The notes beneath the pieces are model-generated. The model saw nothing but the letters and a program-made list of their open reading frames with translations. It ran no database searches and was not told the origin of the DNA. Both the position numbers and the translations under genes were made by a program. A DNA stretch of 60,237 nt from UBA5186 sp040005095 (GTDB lineage Bacteria > Actinomycetota > Thermoleophilia > Gaiellales > Gaiellaceae), in the NCBI GenBank assembly GCA_040005095.1, contig JBDTZN010000006.1, forward strand, positions 1-60,237, in the 5' to 3' direction. Every line of letters starts with the position of its first letter. Positions within the stretch are counted from its first letter, which is position 1. This document shows, one piece after another, positions 7,995 to 16,264 of this stretch.

Positions 7995-8547
7995 ATGCGC
8001 GACCTTCCGTCCGGCACGGTCACTTTCCTCTTCACCGACATCGAGGGCTCGACGAGGCTGTTGCACGAGCACGGGGATGCCTATGCCGACTTGCTCGCGG
8101 ACCATCGACGCCTCTTGCGCGACGCCTTCCAAGCTCATGACGGCGTCGAGGTCGACACGCAGGGCGGACGCCTTCTTCGTCGCGTTCCCGACCGCGCCGG
8201 GAGCGCTGCAGGCGGCCAGCGCGGCTGTCGAAGGATTAGCGGCAGGGCCGATACGGGTGCGGATGGGCATCCACACAGGCACGCCGAGCCTGGCCGGCGG
8301 CGGCTACGTCGGCGTCGACGTTCATCGGGCGGCGCGGATCGCAGCATGCGTCCACGGCGGCCAGGTTCTTGTCTCCGCCTCGACGGCTTCGCTGGTCGAC
8401 ACGAGCACGCTGCGTGACCTGGGGGAGCACCGTCTCAAGGATCTTTCGGATGAAAACAACCGGAGTGCGCTCGCCAGCCTTGGCCGCCTCGATCTGCTCG
8501 GCCACGCTGCCCAGGGCGACGGATGTGCTCATGACGGTCCTTCATGA
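7995..8547 (+). pseudogene. Class III adenylate/guanylate cyclase domain, frameshifted
   Basis: The frame from ATG 7995 encodes the start of a class III cyclase (GTVTFLFTDIEGSTRLL with the metal-binding Asp). At about 8166 it shifts: the other frame continues with DAFFVAFPTAPGALQAA, MGIHTGTPSL, VHRAARIAACVHGGQVL and LRDLGEHRLKDLS. An extra G in GGCGGACGCC (8166/8167) explains the break; without it the expected TQGDAFFVAF would be read. After about 8449 the similarity ends and the reading frame closes at 8547, so the 3' end also looks replaced or truncated. A lone soluble cyclase domain if functional; probably inactive as it stands. Confidence 0.75.
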
Positions 8548-8577
8548 GAGGGTACGCCAAGGGTACGCTCACCGCGG

Positions 8578-8857
8578 GTGGCTGTGTTCGACGAGCTCCG
8601 AGTCGAGGACAACCCGGCCAGGCATCGCTACGCTCGAGGCCGGGGAACGGCTGCTGGGCTTCATCCTCTACAGGGCGGAACCGGATCGGATCACGCTCAT
8701 CCACACCGAGGTGGAGCCCGAGCTCGAACACCAGGGTGTCGCGTCGCAGCTCGTAGCGGCGACGCTCGACGACATCCGCGCACGCGGTCTGGCCGTTGTG
8801 CCGATCTGTCCGTTCGTTCTCGCATACATCCGGCGGCACCCGGAGTACGCCGCGTGA
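8578..8857 (+). pseudogene. GNAT N-acetyltransferase (YjdJ-like), frameshifted
   Basis: From GTG 8578 the frame reads VAVFDELRVEDNPARHRYA, a normal start for a small YjdJ-type acetyltransferase. At about 8638 it shifts into a frame that carries LEAGERLLGFILYR, HTEVEPELEHQGVASQL (the acetyl-CoA loop) and CPFVLAYIRRHPEYA. Loss of two bases from a GCGC would explain the shift. The intact protein would be about 94 aa. A TACGCT box at 8564-8569 is eight bases before the GTG. The stop overlaps the next gene by GTGA. A sequencing error is as likely as decay. Confidence 0.75.
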
Positions 8858-9282
8858 GCATCGGCCGCGATCCCGCCCGGACCTACGCCACGGACGCGAT
8901 TGCCGTCGAATGGGAGCCGAAGCTCTGCATCCACACCCAGAACTGCGTCCGGGGGCTACCGCAAGTGTTCGATGGTTCACGGCGGCCGTGGGTCCAAATG
9001 GACGCCGCCGACGACGCGGTCGCGGCGACGGTCCTGACGTGCCCCACGGGCGCGCTCCAATTCCGCCGGCTCGACGGAGGGCCCCAAGAGGAGCCCGATG
9101 CCGAGACGAGGATCGAGCCCGGGCCCAATGGGCCGTTGTTCGCCCGCGGGAGGGTGCGGATAGTCGACGCGGACGGTGAGCTGATCCGCGAAGACACGCG
9201 GGTGGCGCTCTGCCGCTGCGGGGCCTCGAAGAACAAGCCGTTTTGCGACGGCAGCCATCGCGCGATCGGCTTCAGGAGCTGA
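8854..9282 (+). CDS. Fer4_19 + CDGSH iron-sulfur protein
   Basis: 142 aa with two recognisable parts. Residues about 22-70 form a divergent mono-cluster ferredoxin (Fer4_19) region with LCIHTQNCVRGLPQVFD and later LTCPTGAL. The C-terminus has a CDGSH domain, CRCGASKNKPFCDGSH, whose three Cys and one His bind a redox-active 2Fe-2S cluster. Such proteins probably handle electron or Fe-S transfer in stress conditions. GTG start at 8854 overlaps the GNAT stop by GTGA and the OsmC gene follows 13 bp later, suggesting an oxidative-stress operon. Confidence 0.92.
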   Translation: MSIGRDPARTYATDAIAVEWEPKLCIHTQNCVRGLPQVFDGSRRPWVQMDAADDAVAATVLTCPTGALQFRRLDGGPQEEPDAETRIEPGPNGPLFARGRVRIVDADGELIREDTRVALCRCGASKNKPFCDGSHRAIGFRS

Positions 9283-9295
9283 GAGGAGAGAGCGA

Positions 9296-9796
9296 GTGGA
9301 TCTACGGGCAGTGCAGAAACCGCTGAAGGACCGTTACCGAGCCGAGCCGGAGGCCTCTCGGATCACGCTCGTCGCACGCGGCGCGTCGGGCGAGACGCCC
9401 ATCGCCTGCTCGGTCGACCTCGGCCGGGCGATCTACGACGCGCAGGCGCATGCGGGCGTCGGCGGCGCCGGCACGGGGGCATGTTCCGGGGACCTGCTGC
9501 TCGGGGCGCTCGCCGCGTGCGCGCAGGTGACCTGCCAGATGGTGGCCGCGGCCATGGAGCTCCCCGTCGACGACATCGCGGTGACGGTCGAGGGCGATCT
9601 CGACCTGCGCGGAACGCTCGGACTCGATCGCGAGTCGAAAGTCGGCTTCGAGTCGATCCGCCTTCGCCTGGACGTCACAGCGCCGGCGGCGAGCGACGGG
9701 CAGTTGGCCGCGTTGCGGGAGAAGACGGAGCGCTACTGCGTCGTCCTCCAGACGCTCACCGATCCGCCGCGCATCGAGATCGAACGCAGGGGTTGA
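9296..9796 (+). CDS. OsmC family protein
   Basis: 166 aa. It has the OsmC/Ohr alpha-beta core with GACSGDLLLGALAACAQVT, in which the conserved Cys precedes a hydrophobic helix, and a second Cys in ERYCVVLQTL; these two are the usual thiol pair for peroxide reduction. It probably detoxifies organic hydroperoxides. GTG start at 9296 follows a purine-rich GAGAGGAGAGAG. It is the third gene of a run with GNAT and CDGSH genes. Confidence 0.9.
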   Translation: MDLRAVQKPLKDRYRAEPEASRITLVARGASGETPIACSVDLGRAIYDAQAHAGVGGAGTGACSGDLLLGALAACAQVTCQMVAAAMELPVDDIAVTVEGDLDLRGTLGLDRESKVGFESIRLRLDVTAPAASDGQLAALREKTERYCVVLQTLTDPPRIEIERRG

Positions 9797-9849
9797 ATGC
9801 GGCGCTTCCTCTCGCATACGCTTCTCGAAGCCGGTAAAAGGAGGAATCG

Positions 9850-10134
9850 ATGCCGAGATATCTCGTCGAGCGACAGTTCACCGTCGGCGAAGACCAGATG
9901 CCTGACGTAGGACGGCGCTCGCGCAAGATCGTCGAGGAGCAGTTTCCCGAGATCACCTGGGAGCACAGTCACGTGGCGGTCGACGACGGCGGCGCCGTGA
10001 AGACGTTCTGCGTGTACGCGGCGCCGACGGAGGACATCGTCCGCGCGCACGCGGACCAGCTCGGTCAGCACACGATCCAGGCGATCTACGAGATCGCCGG
10101 CGACGTCACGCCCGCCGACTTCCCCCCGATCTGA
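9850..10134 (+). CDS. DUF4242 family small protein
   Basis: 94 aa. The sequence (MPRYLVERQF, then VSF-like strand replaced by ITWEHSHVAVDDG, CVYAAPTEDIVRAHA, HTIQAIYEI) matches the DUF4242/nickel-binding-like ferredoxin-fold family common in actinobacteria. Function unknown; some members bind metal. A strong AAGGAGG at 9839-9845 precedes the ATG, so unlike many neighbours this gene is translated with a leader. Convergent with the cyclase-AAA gene 17 bp away. Confidence 0.85.
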   Translation: MPRYLVERQFTVGEDQMPDVGRRSRKIVEEQFPEITWEHSHVAVDDGGAVKTFCVYAAPTEDIVRAHADQLGQHTIQAIYEIAGDVTPADFPPI

Positions 10135-10140
10135 TCCGCG

Positions 10141-10156
10141 CGTAGCCCGGGCTACG
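10141..10156. terminator. Palindrome between convergent genes
   Basis: CGTAGCCCGGGCTACG is a perfect 16-bp palindrome placed between the DUF4242 stop and the cyclase-AAA stop, covering the latter. It can form a short GC-rich hairpin on either strand and is a plausible bidirectional terminator, although there is no T-tract. Confidence 0.4.
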
Positions 10157-12230
10157 GGCGACGCATGTCCGCAAGCTGAACATGGGAGAGCGCCACGAGA
10201 GCCAGCGCCTGCTTGCGGGCGATGCCGCGCCGCCGTTCCACGTCGTCTTCGGGGACGAGCGCGAGCGCCTCGCCGTAGAGGGCCGCAGCCTCGTCCTTGG
10301 CCCAGCCGCGACCGGCCTGATCGGCAGCGAGCAACAGATATTCGAGGGCGCCTTGGTTGTCGCCGGCCTGCCTCCAGTGGTGCGCGAGCGCGGTCGCGGT
10401 GGCGCCTGCGTCGCCGGTCGCCTCCTCCAGGAACCCGGCGACGACGGCGTGCCGTTCCTTCCGCTTGGCGCGCGGAAGCGTGGCGTACGCAACCTCGCGG
10501 ATCATCGCGTGCTTGAACGCGAACTGCTCGTCGCGCTCGATCCAGGACGCCGGCTCGCGCCTGATGAGATCGCGCGCTTCGAGCAAGTCGAGCGCTTCCG
10601 GCAGGTTCGTGCCGTTCCCGCTCATCCGCTCGAGCGCACCGCGCCAGAAAACCTTTCCCACGACCGCGGCGTCGAGCAGCACCGGTCGTTCGGCGGCCGG
10701 TAGCGCGTCGAGACGCGCCGACACCAGCTCGCGGATCGTGGTCGGTAGATCGTGTGCCGCCGAGGTCGGGCGCTCGACCACCGAAGCCGCGAGCTCTTCG
10801 ATGAAGAGCGGGTTCCCCTCCGCCGTCTCGACCACGCGCGGTGCGCTCGAGCTCGCAGGGCCCCGGCCGAGCAGCTGCGTAGCAAGCTCCTGCGAGTCTT
10901 CCTGACTCAGCGCCTCGAGCGAAAGCGCCGTGTAAGCGGGAAGGCCTCCGCCCCAACCGGAGCGCGCGAGCAAGAGGTCGGGACGCGCGAGCGCGAGCAA
11001 CATCAGGGGCACGTCCCGAATACGCGACGCGAGCACCTCGAGCAGGTCCAGAGTGCCGGCGTCCGCCCAGTGGAGATCCTCGAAGACCAGGACGGTCGGA
11101 CGGTCATGCGCCAGCGCTTCGGCGAAGCGTCTCGCGGCGAGAAAGAGGGTCTGGCGATTCGCGACCTCGCCATCGGCGCCGAAGCCGATCAGCAGCTCGA
11201 GATGGGAGGCAATCTCGTCGACGGCTTCGGGGGCGACGATCTCAGCGAGCGCCGCGCGCAGCTTCTCGTGGCCAGACGGCGCGTCGTCGCTCGCGAAGAT
11301 CCCGGCGAACTGCTTCACGTGTTGCGAGAACGGTCCGTACAACGTGCTCACGCCGTACGGGAGCGACCGCCCGCGCAAGATTCGTACCCCCTCGTGCTCC
11401 AGTTGCGCTGTGAACTCGGCGGCTAGTCGCGTCTTGCCGATTCCCGCCTCGCCCACGACCGTGACGAGATGCGCGCGCCGCTCGGTGACGACGCCGTCGA
11501 GGAGGCGATGAAGAACTGCGACCTCGTGGACGCGTCCGATCATCGGCACGGCGTTGGTCGTGCGCTCGCCGGGGCCCATCTGCGTGCTCAGTGCCTCCCA
11601 CGCCTGGATCGGCTCGCGCTTTCCCTTCGCCACCACCGGCTCGACCTCCCGGTAGTCGACGAGCGTTCGGGTTGCGCGGAAGGTCTCTTCTCCGACGAGG
11701 ATGTCATTCGTCGGCGCGGCCGTCTGCAACCGGGCTGCGGTGTTGACGACGTCGCCGGCAACCATGCCTTCGCCCAGCTCGGTCTTCGCGTCGAGCGAGA
11801 CGATCGCCTCGCCGGTGTTGACCGCGAGTCGAACCTGAAGATCGAGCTCGGGGTCGTTCGCGTTCATCTCCTGCACGGCACTGCGGACGGCGAGCGCGGC
11901 CCGCACACCCCGTTCGGGATCGTCTCCGTGTGCGACGGGGGCGCCGAACACCGCCATGACGGCGTCTCCGATGAACTTCTCGACGACTCCGCCGAAGGCC
12001 TCGATCTCGGTGCGCAACCGCGTGTAGTACGGGTTGAGGATCGCGCGCACGTCCTCGGGATCGAGAAGCTCGGCGCGGGCTGTGAAGCCGACGAGGTCTG
12101 CGAACAGGACGGTGACGATCTTCCGCTCCTCGCGCGGCTCTGCCGGCCCGCCCGCGAGTTGAGCGGCGCAGGCGTTGCAGAAGCGGGCGCCCTCGGGATT
12201 CTCTTGTCCGCAGCTCGGACACGCAGCCAT
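10152..12230 (-). CDS. Zinc-ribbon / class III cyclase / AAA ATPase regulator
   Basis: 692 aa multidomain protein. Residues 4-22 form a zinc ribbon (CPSCGQENPEGARFCNAC). Residues about 36-205 are a class III nucleotide cyclase domain with FADLVGFT, EKFIGDAVMAVFG and GDVVNTAARLQ, which supply the two metal Asp residues, the purine-contacting Lys and the Asn. A STAND/AAA ATPase follows, Walker A GEAGIGKTR at 260-268 and Walker B-like VLVFEDLHWAD. The usual long C-terminal TPR region of such proteins is short here (ends near LSHVQLADMRRP). It probably makes cAMP/cGMP under control of the ATPase part. TACGCT lies six bases before the ATG, a leaderless layout. Confidence 0.92.
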   Translation of the reverse strand: MAACPSCGQENPEGARFCNACAAQLAGGPAEPREERKIVTVLFADLVGFTARAELLDPEDVRAILNPYYTRLRTEIEAFGGVVEKFIGDAVMAVFGAPVAHGDDPERGVRAALAVRSAVQEMNANDPELDLQVRLAVNTGEAIVSLDAKTELGEGMVAGDVVNTAARLQTAAPTNDILVGEETFRATRTLVDYREVEPVVAKGKREPIQAWEALSTQMGPGERTTNAVPMIGRVHEVAVLHRLLDGVVTERRAHLVTVVGEAGIGKTRLAAEFTAQLEHEGVRILRGRSLPYGVSTLYGPFSQHVKQFAGIFASDDAPSGHEKLRAALAEIVAPEAVDEIASHLELLIGFGADGEVANRQTLFLAARRFAEALAHDRPTVLVFEDLHWADAGTLDLLEVLASRIRDVPLMLLALARPDLLLARSGWGGGLPAYTALSLEALSQEDSQELATQLLGRGPASSSAPRVVETAEGNPLFIEELAASVVERPTSAAHDLPTTIRELVSARLDALPAAERPVLLDAAVVGKVFWRGALERMSGNGTNLPEALDLLEARDLIRREPASWIERDEQFAFKHAMIREVAYATLPRAKRKERHAVVAGFLEEATGDAGATATALAHHWRQAGDNQGALEYLLLAADQAGRGWAKDEAAALYGEALALVPEDDVERRRGIARKQALALVALSHVQLADMRRP

Positions 12231-12410
12231 GCGCTAAGCGTACGACCTTATCCTGAGCCGATGGCGCGGCACACCACGATCCGCTGGCGCGCGATCGCGG
12301 CGGATCGCGGCGCGGAATTCGTCGCCAAGGGGCACCGGGAGCGGAGCTTCTTCCCGTGCAGGAAGAGAACGTTTCGTGGGCGTCGGAGCGAGCGCGCCAT
12401 CAAGAGAGCA

Positions 12411-12438
12411 TTAACGATTCACCGGACTGATCTATCCT
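12411..12438 (+). promoter_or_regulatory. Leaderless promoter of the secreted-protein gene
   Basis: TTAACG (12411-12416) and TATCCT (12433-12438) are separated by 16 bases. The -10 box ends only five bases before ATG 12444, so transcription should start at or next to the start codon. The rest of 12231-12410 shows no gene. Confidence 0.5.
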
Positions 12439-12443
12439 GACCC

Positions 12444-12848
12444 ATGGTCTCGGGCTGGCCCGCCGTGGCGGCCGCTGCTGTGGCGCTCGCGCTCTCCGGG
12501 GCGGCCTTGAGCCCTCCCTCGGCTCCGGGGCCGTGGCGACAGGTCGGCGTGGCCGTGACCTCGCGGCCCGGCAAGGCGCTGCACTTCTATCGCAGTCATC
12601 AGAACCCGAAGGCGGTGCGGATCGTGGTGAGGTCGACATCGGCCCGGCCGATCCGTCTGTTCTGGGCGAGCTACTGCGAGTTCGAGTCTGACGACGTGAT
12701 GACCGGTGAGGCGCAGGCCACGGTCACCGGCGTGCATTCGATCTACGCGTACCCGCCGGTGCTCGACAACGCGACGCTCTGCTACGTCTGGGTCAACACG
12801 AGAGCGGTGGCCGGGGTGAAGGTCTCCGCGGCCGTCTTCTCCTACTAG
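12444..12848 (+). CDS. Hypothetical secreted protein
   Basis: 134 aa. The N-terminus (about 1-26) is a hydrophobic alanine/leucine segment ending near SGAALSP, a likely signal peptide. The remainder is beta-rich with two cysteines (YCEFES, TLCYVWVN) that could form a disulfide. No family recognised. It is followed three bases later by the beta-propeller gene, so the two are probably co-transcribed and both exported. Confidence 0.7.
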   Translation: MVSGWPAVAAAAVALALSGAALSPPSAPGPWRQVGVAVTSRPGKALHFYRSHQNPKAVRIVVRSTSARPIRLFWASYCEFESDDVMTGEAQATVTGVHSIYAYPPVLDNATLCYVWVNTRAVAGVKVSAAVFSY

Positions 12849-12851
12849 CCG

Positions 12852-13802
12852 GTGGTGCGCGCGCTCGCAGTCGCGGTCGTCGTGGTGTCGGCCGGATCGT
12901 TGCCGCTCAAGACCGTCGCGACCGTTCCGCTGCCGGGCGGCTCGTCGAGGCTCGACTACGCGAGCGTCGACTCGCAGCGCCACCGACTCTTCATCGCGCA
13001 CCTGGGCGGCGGACTCGTGATCGTCTTCGACACGAAGACTCGCCGCGTCGTCAAGGCCATTCCAGCTCCGGGAGCGCACGGCGTCCTCGCCGTGCCCGAG
13101 CTCGGGCGGGTGTTCGCCACCGCGACCGACAGCCACAAGCTCCTGACCGTCGACGAGCGCACGTTGAAGGTGATCGCGAGCGCTCCGGCCGGGGACTATC
13201 CCGACGGCATTGCCTGGAACCCCGATCGCCGTCACGTGTACGTCTCGGACGAAAGCGGAGGCGTCTTGACGGTCTTTGGCGCCGGCGGCCGCCGGATCGC
13301 GACCGTCGAGCTCGGCGGCGAGGCTGGCAACGTCCAGTACGACGGCGGGTCGCGTCGCGTGCTCGTGGCGGTGCAAACGCGGAACGACCTCGCCGTCGTC
13401 GATCCACGCTCCGAGCACGTCACGCGGCGCGTGGCGCTACCCGGCTGTCGGCATCCCCATGGCTTGCTGGTGGACGCGTCGCGCCGGCTCGCGTATGTCG
13501 CCTGTGACGGAAACGCGATCCTGCTGACGCTCGATCTGCGCCGGCTCGTGGTCATTGGCAGGGCGACCGTCGGCGGCAGCCCGGACGTGCTGGCCTCCGA
13601 CAGCTCGCTGCGCCGGCTCTACGTCGCGTCGGAGAGCGGCGAAGTGGCGGTCTTTGCCGAGCAGCGCCGCGGCCTGACCAAGCTTGGGCAGACGTTACTC
13701 GCTCCCGCCGCCCACGTCGTCGCAGTCGATTCGCGCACCCATCTCGTGTATTTCCCGCTTCAGTTCGGGCCGAAGCTGCAGATCATGAAGCCGGCGCGCT
13801 GA
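12852..13802 (+). CDS. Secreted YncE-like beta-propeller protein
   Basis: 316 aa. A short signal peptide (about 1-18) is followed by repeated blade units of about 40 residues, each with a pattern like RRLYVASESGEV, RHVYVSDESGGVL, HRLFIAHLGGGLV or RLAYVACDGN. This is the YncE/40-residue YVTN propeller pattern. Such proteins bind proteins or small ligands outside the membrane; no enzymatic motif is visible. GTG start at 12852, three bases after the preceding stop. Confidence 0.85.
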   Translation: MVRALAVAVVVVSAGSLPLKTVATVPLPGGSSRLDYASVDSQRHRLFIAHLGGGLVIVFDTKTRRVVKAIPAPGAHGVLAVPELGRVFATATDSHKLLTVDERTLKVIASAPAGDYPDGIAWNPDRRHVYVSDESGGVLTVFGAGGRRIATVELGGEAGNVQYDGGSRRVLVAVQTRNDLAVVDPRSEHVTRRVALPGCRHPHGLLVDASRRLAYVACDGNAILLTLDLRRLVVIGRATVGGSPDVLASDSSLRRLYVASESGEVAVFAEQRRGLTKLGQTLLAPAAHVVAVDSRTHLVYFPLQFGPKLQIMKPAR

Positions 13803-13814
13803 CGGGAACGAGAA

Positions 13815-13836
13815 AGGGCGGCCTCTCGACCGCCCT
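13815..13836. terminator. Hairpin terminator between convergent genes
   Basis: AGGGCGG (13815-13821) and CCGCCCT (13830-13836) form a 7-bp GC stem with an 8-nt loop in the 57-bp gap between the propeller stop and the convergent membrane-protein stop at 13860. It could serve both directions. There is no clear T-tract. Confidence 0.6.
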
Positions 13837-13859
13837 CCCGTCGCGAGCGGAGTCGCCGC

Positions 13860-14483
13860 TCAGCTTGCCGCGACCGGCACCGGCCGGCGCGCCTTGCTCG
13901 TGTCCGGGCGCCGCTTGAGCGCCCCTCCGAGCGTGAGGACTCCGAATCCGATCCCGCTGAGCAGGAGCGCGATTCCGACGACCATTCCGAAGAGCGCGAG
14001 CTGCTCGGCCATGTAGCTCGTGTTGAGCGCCGTGGTCAAGGCGGTCTCGGTGACCCAGATATCTCGCGCCGAATTGCTCATCGGTGCTCCGCTTGGGTAC
14101 TTCTGCGCCGCGGCTGGGTCGTTCGTGCCCTTGCCGTCGGCGGTCGCGAAGCGAGGCATCTCGGCGAAGGTCTTGCCCTGCGTCGCCTCGAGTGTGTGGA
14201 TGCGCATGTAGCCGGCGAACCAGCGTGCCCGCTCACCGGTGTTGATCGACTTGCCGGCGACGTCGCCGCCGGGGAGAACGACGTTCGTGAGGCCAGCCTT
14301 CTTGGCCTCTGCTGCGATCGCGACCCTGGTCATGTCGGGCGAGCCGACGATCTGCTCGAGCTTCAGGCTGTCACGCACCGTGCTGCGGCCGTTGAGTCCG
14401 AGTGCGATGGCGCCGATGCCGAACGCGATGAGGACGATGCTGGCGGCGATTCCGCCGAGCTCGAAGAACTTCTTGTTGAACAT
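13860..14483 (-). CDS. Conserved membrane protein of unknown function
   Basis: 207 aa with a membrane helix near the N-terminus (about 9-31, AASIVLIAFGIGAIALG) and a second near 160-185 (LFGMVVGIALLLSGIGFGV). Between them lies an external domain with an acidic/alanine-rich segment and ARDIWVTETALTTALN. The tail is basic, so both ends should be cytoplasmic. I do not recognise the family. A GGGAG lies about seven bases before the ATG at 14483. It is divergent from the DevS-like kinase gene across 143 bp. Confidence 0.75.
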   Translation of the reverse strand: MFNKKFFELGGIAASIVLIAFGIGAIALGLNGRSTVRDSLKLEQIVGSPDMTRVAIAAEAKKAGLTNVVLPGGDVAGKSINTGERARWFAGYMRIHTLEATQGKTFAEMPRFATADGKGTNDPAAAQKYPSGAPMSNSARDIWVTETALTTALNTSYMAEQLALFGMVVGIALLLSGIGFGVLTLGGALKRRPDTSKARRPVPVAAS

Positions 14484-14626
14484 GGCGACTCCCTTTCCGT
14501 GGACTTCTCTTTCGTTGTCTAAGTGTCCGCGGTGCGGAGTCGGGCGCCATCCGCCGAGGCCCGTTGAGCGGTCGCGGGTTTTCCGCAGACCTGCTGCGGT
14601 CGGCCGCCGCTTACGATTCCGGTGAG

Positions 14627-16264
14627 ATGACCGCGACCGAGGACTCGGCCCGACTTCGCACCCTCGTGGAAACGGGGGTCGCGATCAGTTCCGACCTCTC
14701 GCTCGACAGCGTGCTGGAGCGGATCGCCGAAGCGGCCGCGACGCTCACGGGTGCGCGTTACGCGGCGCTCGGCGTGATCGACCGCGCCGGAACGGGTCTC
14801 GAGCGGTTTGTGACGACCGGTTTGGACGAGGCGACCAGAGCGCAGATCGGTGATCCCCCGCACGGGCGTGGCATTCTCGGTGTCCTCATCCGAGACGCGC
14901 GACCGCTTCGCCTGCACGAACTCAGCGAGGATCCCCGTTCTGTCGGATTCCCGCCGAATCACCCACCGATGGGCACCTTCCTCGGCGTCCCGATCGTGCT
15001 GCGCGGTGTCGCGTACGGGAACCTCTACTTGACGGAGAAGCAGGGCGGCGAGGACTTCACGTCCGAGGACGAGGAGCTCGTGACTCTCCTCGCGTCCCAG
15101 GCCGCGGTGGCGGTGGAGAACGCCAGGCTCTACGAGTCCGCGACCGCCTGGTCGCGGCAGCTCGAGTCGCTGAACGAGATCGGAAATGCGCTCGTCGGAG
15201 AGCTCGACCTGGCCCGCGTGCTGGATCTCGTCGCGTCCCGACTGCGCGAGCTGCTGAACGCCCGCATCGTCGCGATCGCGCTGCCGATGGGAGGCGGCTT
15301 CCGGATCGAAGCAGCGGCGGGCGAGCCGGCCCACGAGTTGCTGGGTGTCACGTTCGGCGCCGCGGATTCGAAGGCGGGACGTGTGCTCGAGCGTGCGGCG
15401 AGCGAGCGCGTGGATTCAATGCTCGACGATCCAGAGGTCGACCAGGGCGCCACTCGGCAGCTCGGTCCCCGCACGGGGCTTTTCGTCCCGCTCGTCGTCC
15501 GCGGCACCGCGATCGGCGTCATCCTGGCGCATGACAAGCTCGGCGCGGATGCACGGTTCGACAGCAACGACCAGCGTCTCGCGGAGCAGTTCGCGGCACG
15601 CGCGTCCGTGGCGGTCGACCTCACGCGACGTGTCGCGCGGGACTCATTGCGTCGCGTCGTTGCGGGTCAAGAGGTCGAGCGGCGACGCCTTGCCCGCGAG
15701 CTGCACGACGAGACGGGGCAGGCGCTGACGTCGATCCTGCTCGGCCTCCGAGCGGTAGAGGAAGCGCAGTCCGGCGAGCAGACCCGCGCAGCCGCGGCCC
15801 AGCTCCGCGAGCTGGTCGTGGAAACGCTTCAGGACGTTCGGCGCCTCGCAGTGCAACTGCGGCCCAAGGCGCTCGACGACTTCGGGCTCGTTGCGGCGCT
15901 GGACCGTCTCGTCGAGACGTTCTCCGAAGCAACCGGCATCGGCGTCGAGCTCGAAGCGCAGCTCGGAGACGAACGGCTGCCAACCGAGGTGGAGACCACG
16001 CTGTACCGAATCGTGCAGGAAGCGCTCACGAACATCGTCAAGCACGCGCACGCGCGCAAGGCCAGCGTCCTGCTCATCCGGCGCGCCGGGAAGGCCACAG
16101 CAGTGATCGAAGACGACGGCGACGGATTCCGAGTCGACGAGGTGCGCGATGACGCGGCCGGGCTGATCGGGATGCGCGAGCGCCTGGCGCTCCATGACGG
16201 CCGGCTCACCATCGAGTCCTCCCCTGAATCGGGAACGACCCTGGTCGTCGAGGTACCGCTGTAA
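14627..16264 (+). CDS. GAF-GAF sensor histidine kinase, DevS/DosS-like
   Basis: 545 aa soluble kinase. GAF-A (about 22-150) matches the mycobacterial DevS/DosS heme-binding domain closely: SVGFPPNHPPMGTFLGVPI keeps the His (H112) that corresponds to the heme ligand, and GNLYLTEKQGG follows. GAF-B spans about 165-330. The HisKA_3 box ARELHDETGQALTSIL carries the phosphoacceptor His, and a C-terminal HATPase has NIVKHAHARKAS and EDDGDGF. It probably senses O2, NO or CO through heme and phosphorylates the NarL-type regulator encoded next with a TAATG overlap. TACGAT at 14613-14618 precedes the ATG by a few bases. Confidence 0.9.
   Translation: MTATEDSARLRTLVETGVAISSDLSLDSVLERIAEAAATLTGARYAALGVIDRAGTGLERFVTTGLDEATRAQIGDPPHGRGILGVLIRDARPLRLHELSEDPRSVGFPPNHPPMGTFLGVPIVLRGVAYGNLYLTEKQGGEDFTSEDEELVTLLASQAAVAVENARLYESATAWSRQLESLNEIGNALVGELDLARVLDLVASRLRELLNARIVAIALPMGGGFRIEAAAGEPAHELLGVTFGAADSKAGRVLERAASERVDSMLDDPEVDQGATRQLGPRTGLFVPLVVRGTAIGVILAHDKLGADARFDSNDQRLAEQFAARASVAVDLTRRVARDSLRRVVAGQEVERRRLARELHDETGQALTSILLGLRAVEEAQSGEQTRAAAAQLRELVVETLQDVRRLAVQLRPKALDDFGLVAALDRLVETFSEATGIGVELEAQLGDERLPTEVETTLYRIVQEALTNIVKHAHARKASVLLIRRAGKATAVIEDDGDGFRVDEVRDDAAGLIGMRERLALHDGRLTIESSPESGTTLVVEVPL

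Noticed and set aside
8236..8532. Minus-strand 98-aa frame as a real gene
   Set aside because: Its first 30 residues look protein-like, but the rest is antisense to the cyclase; kept only as a possible junction.
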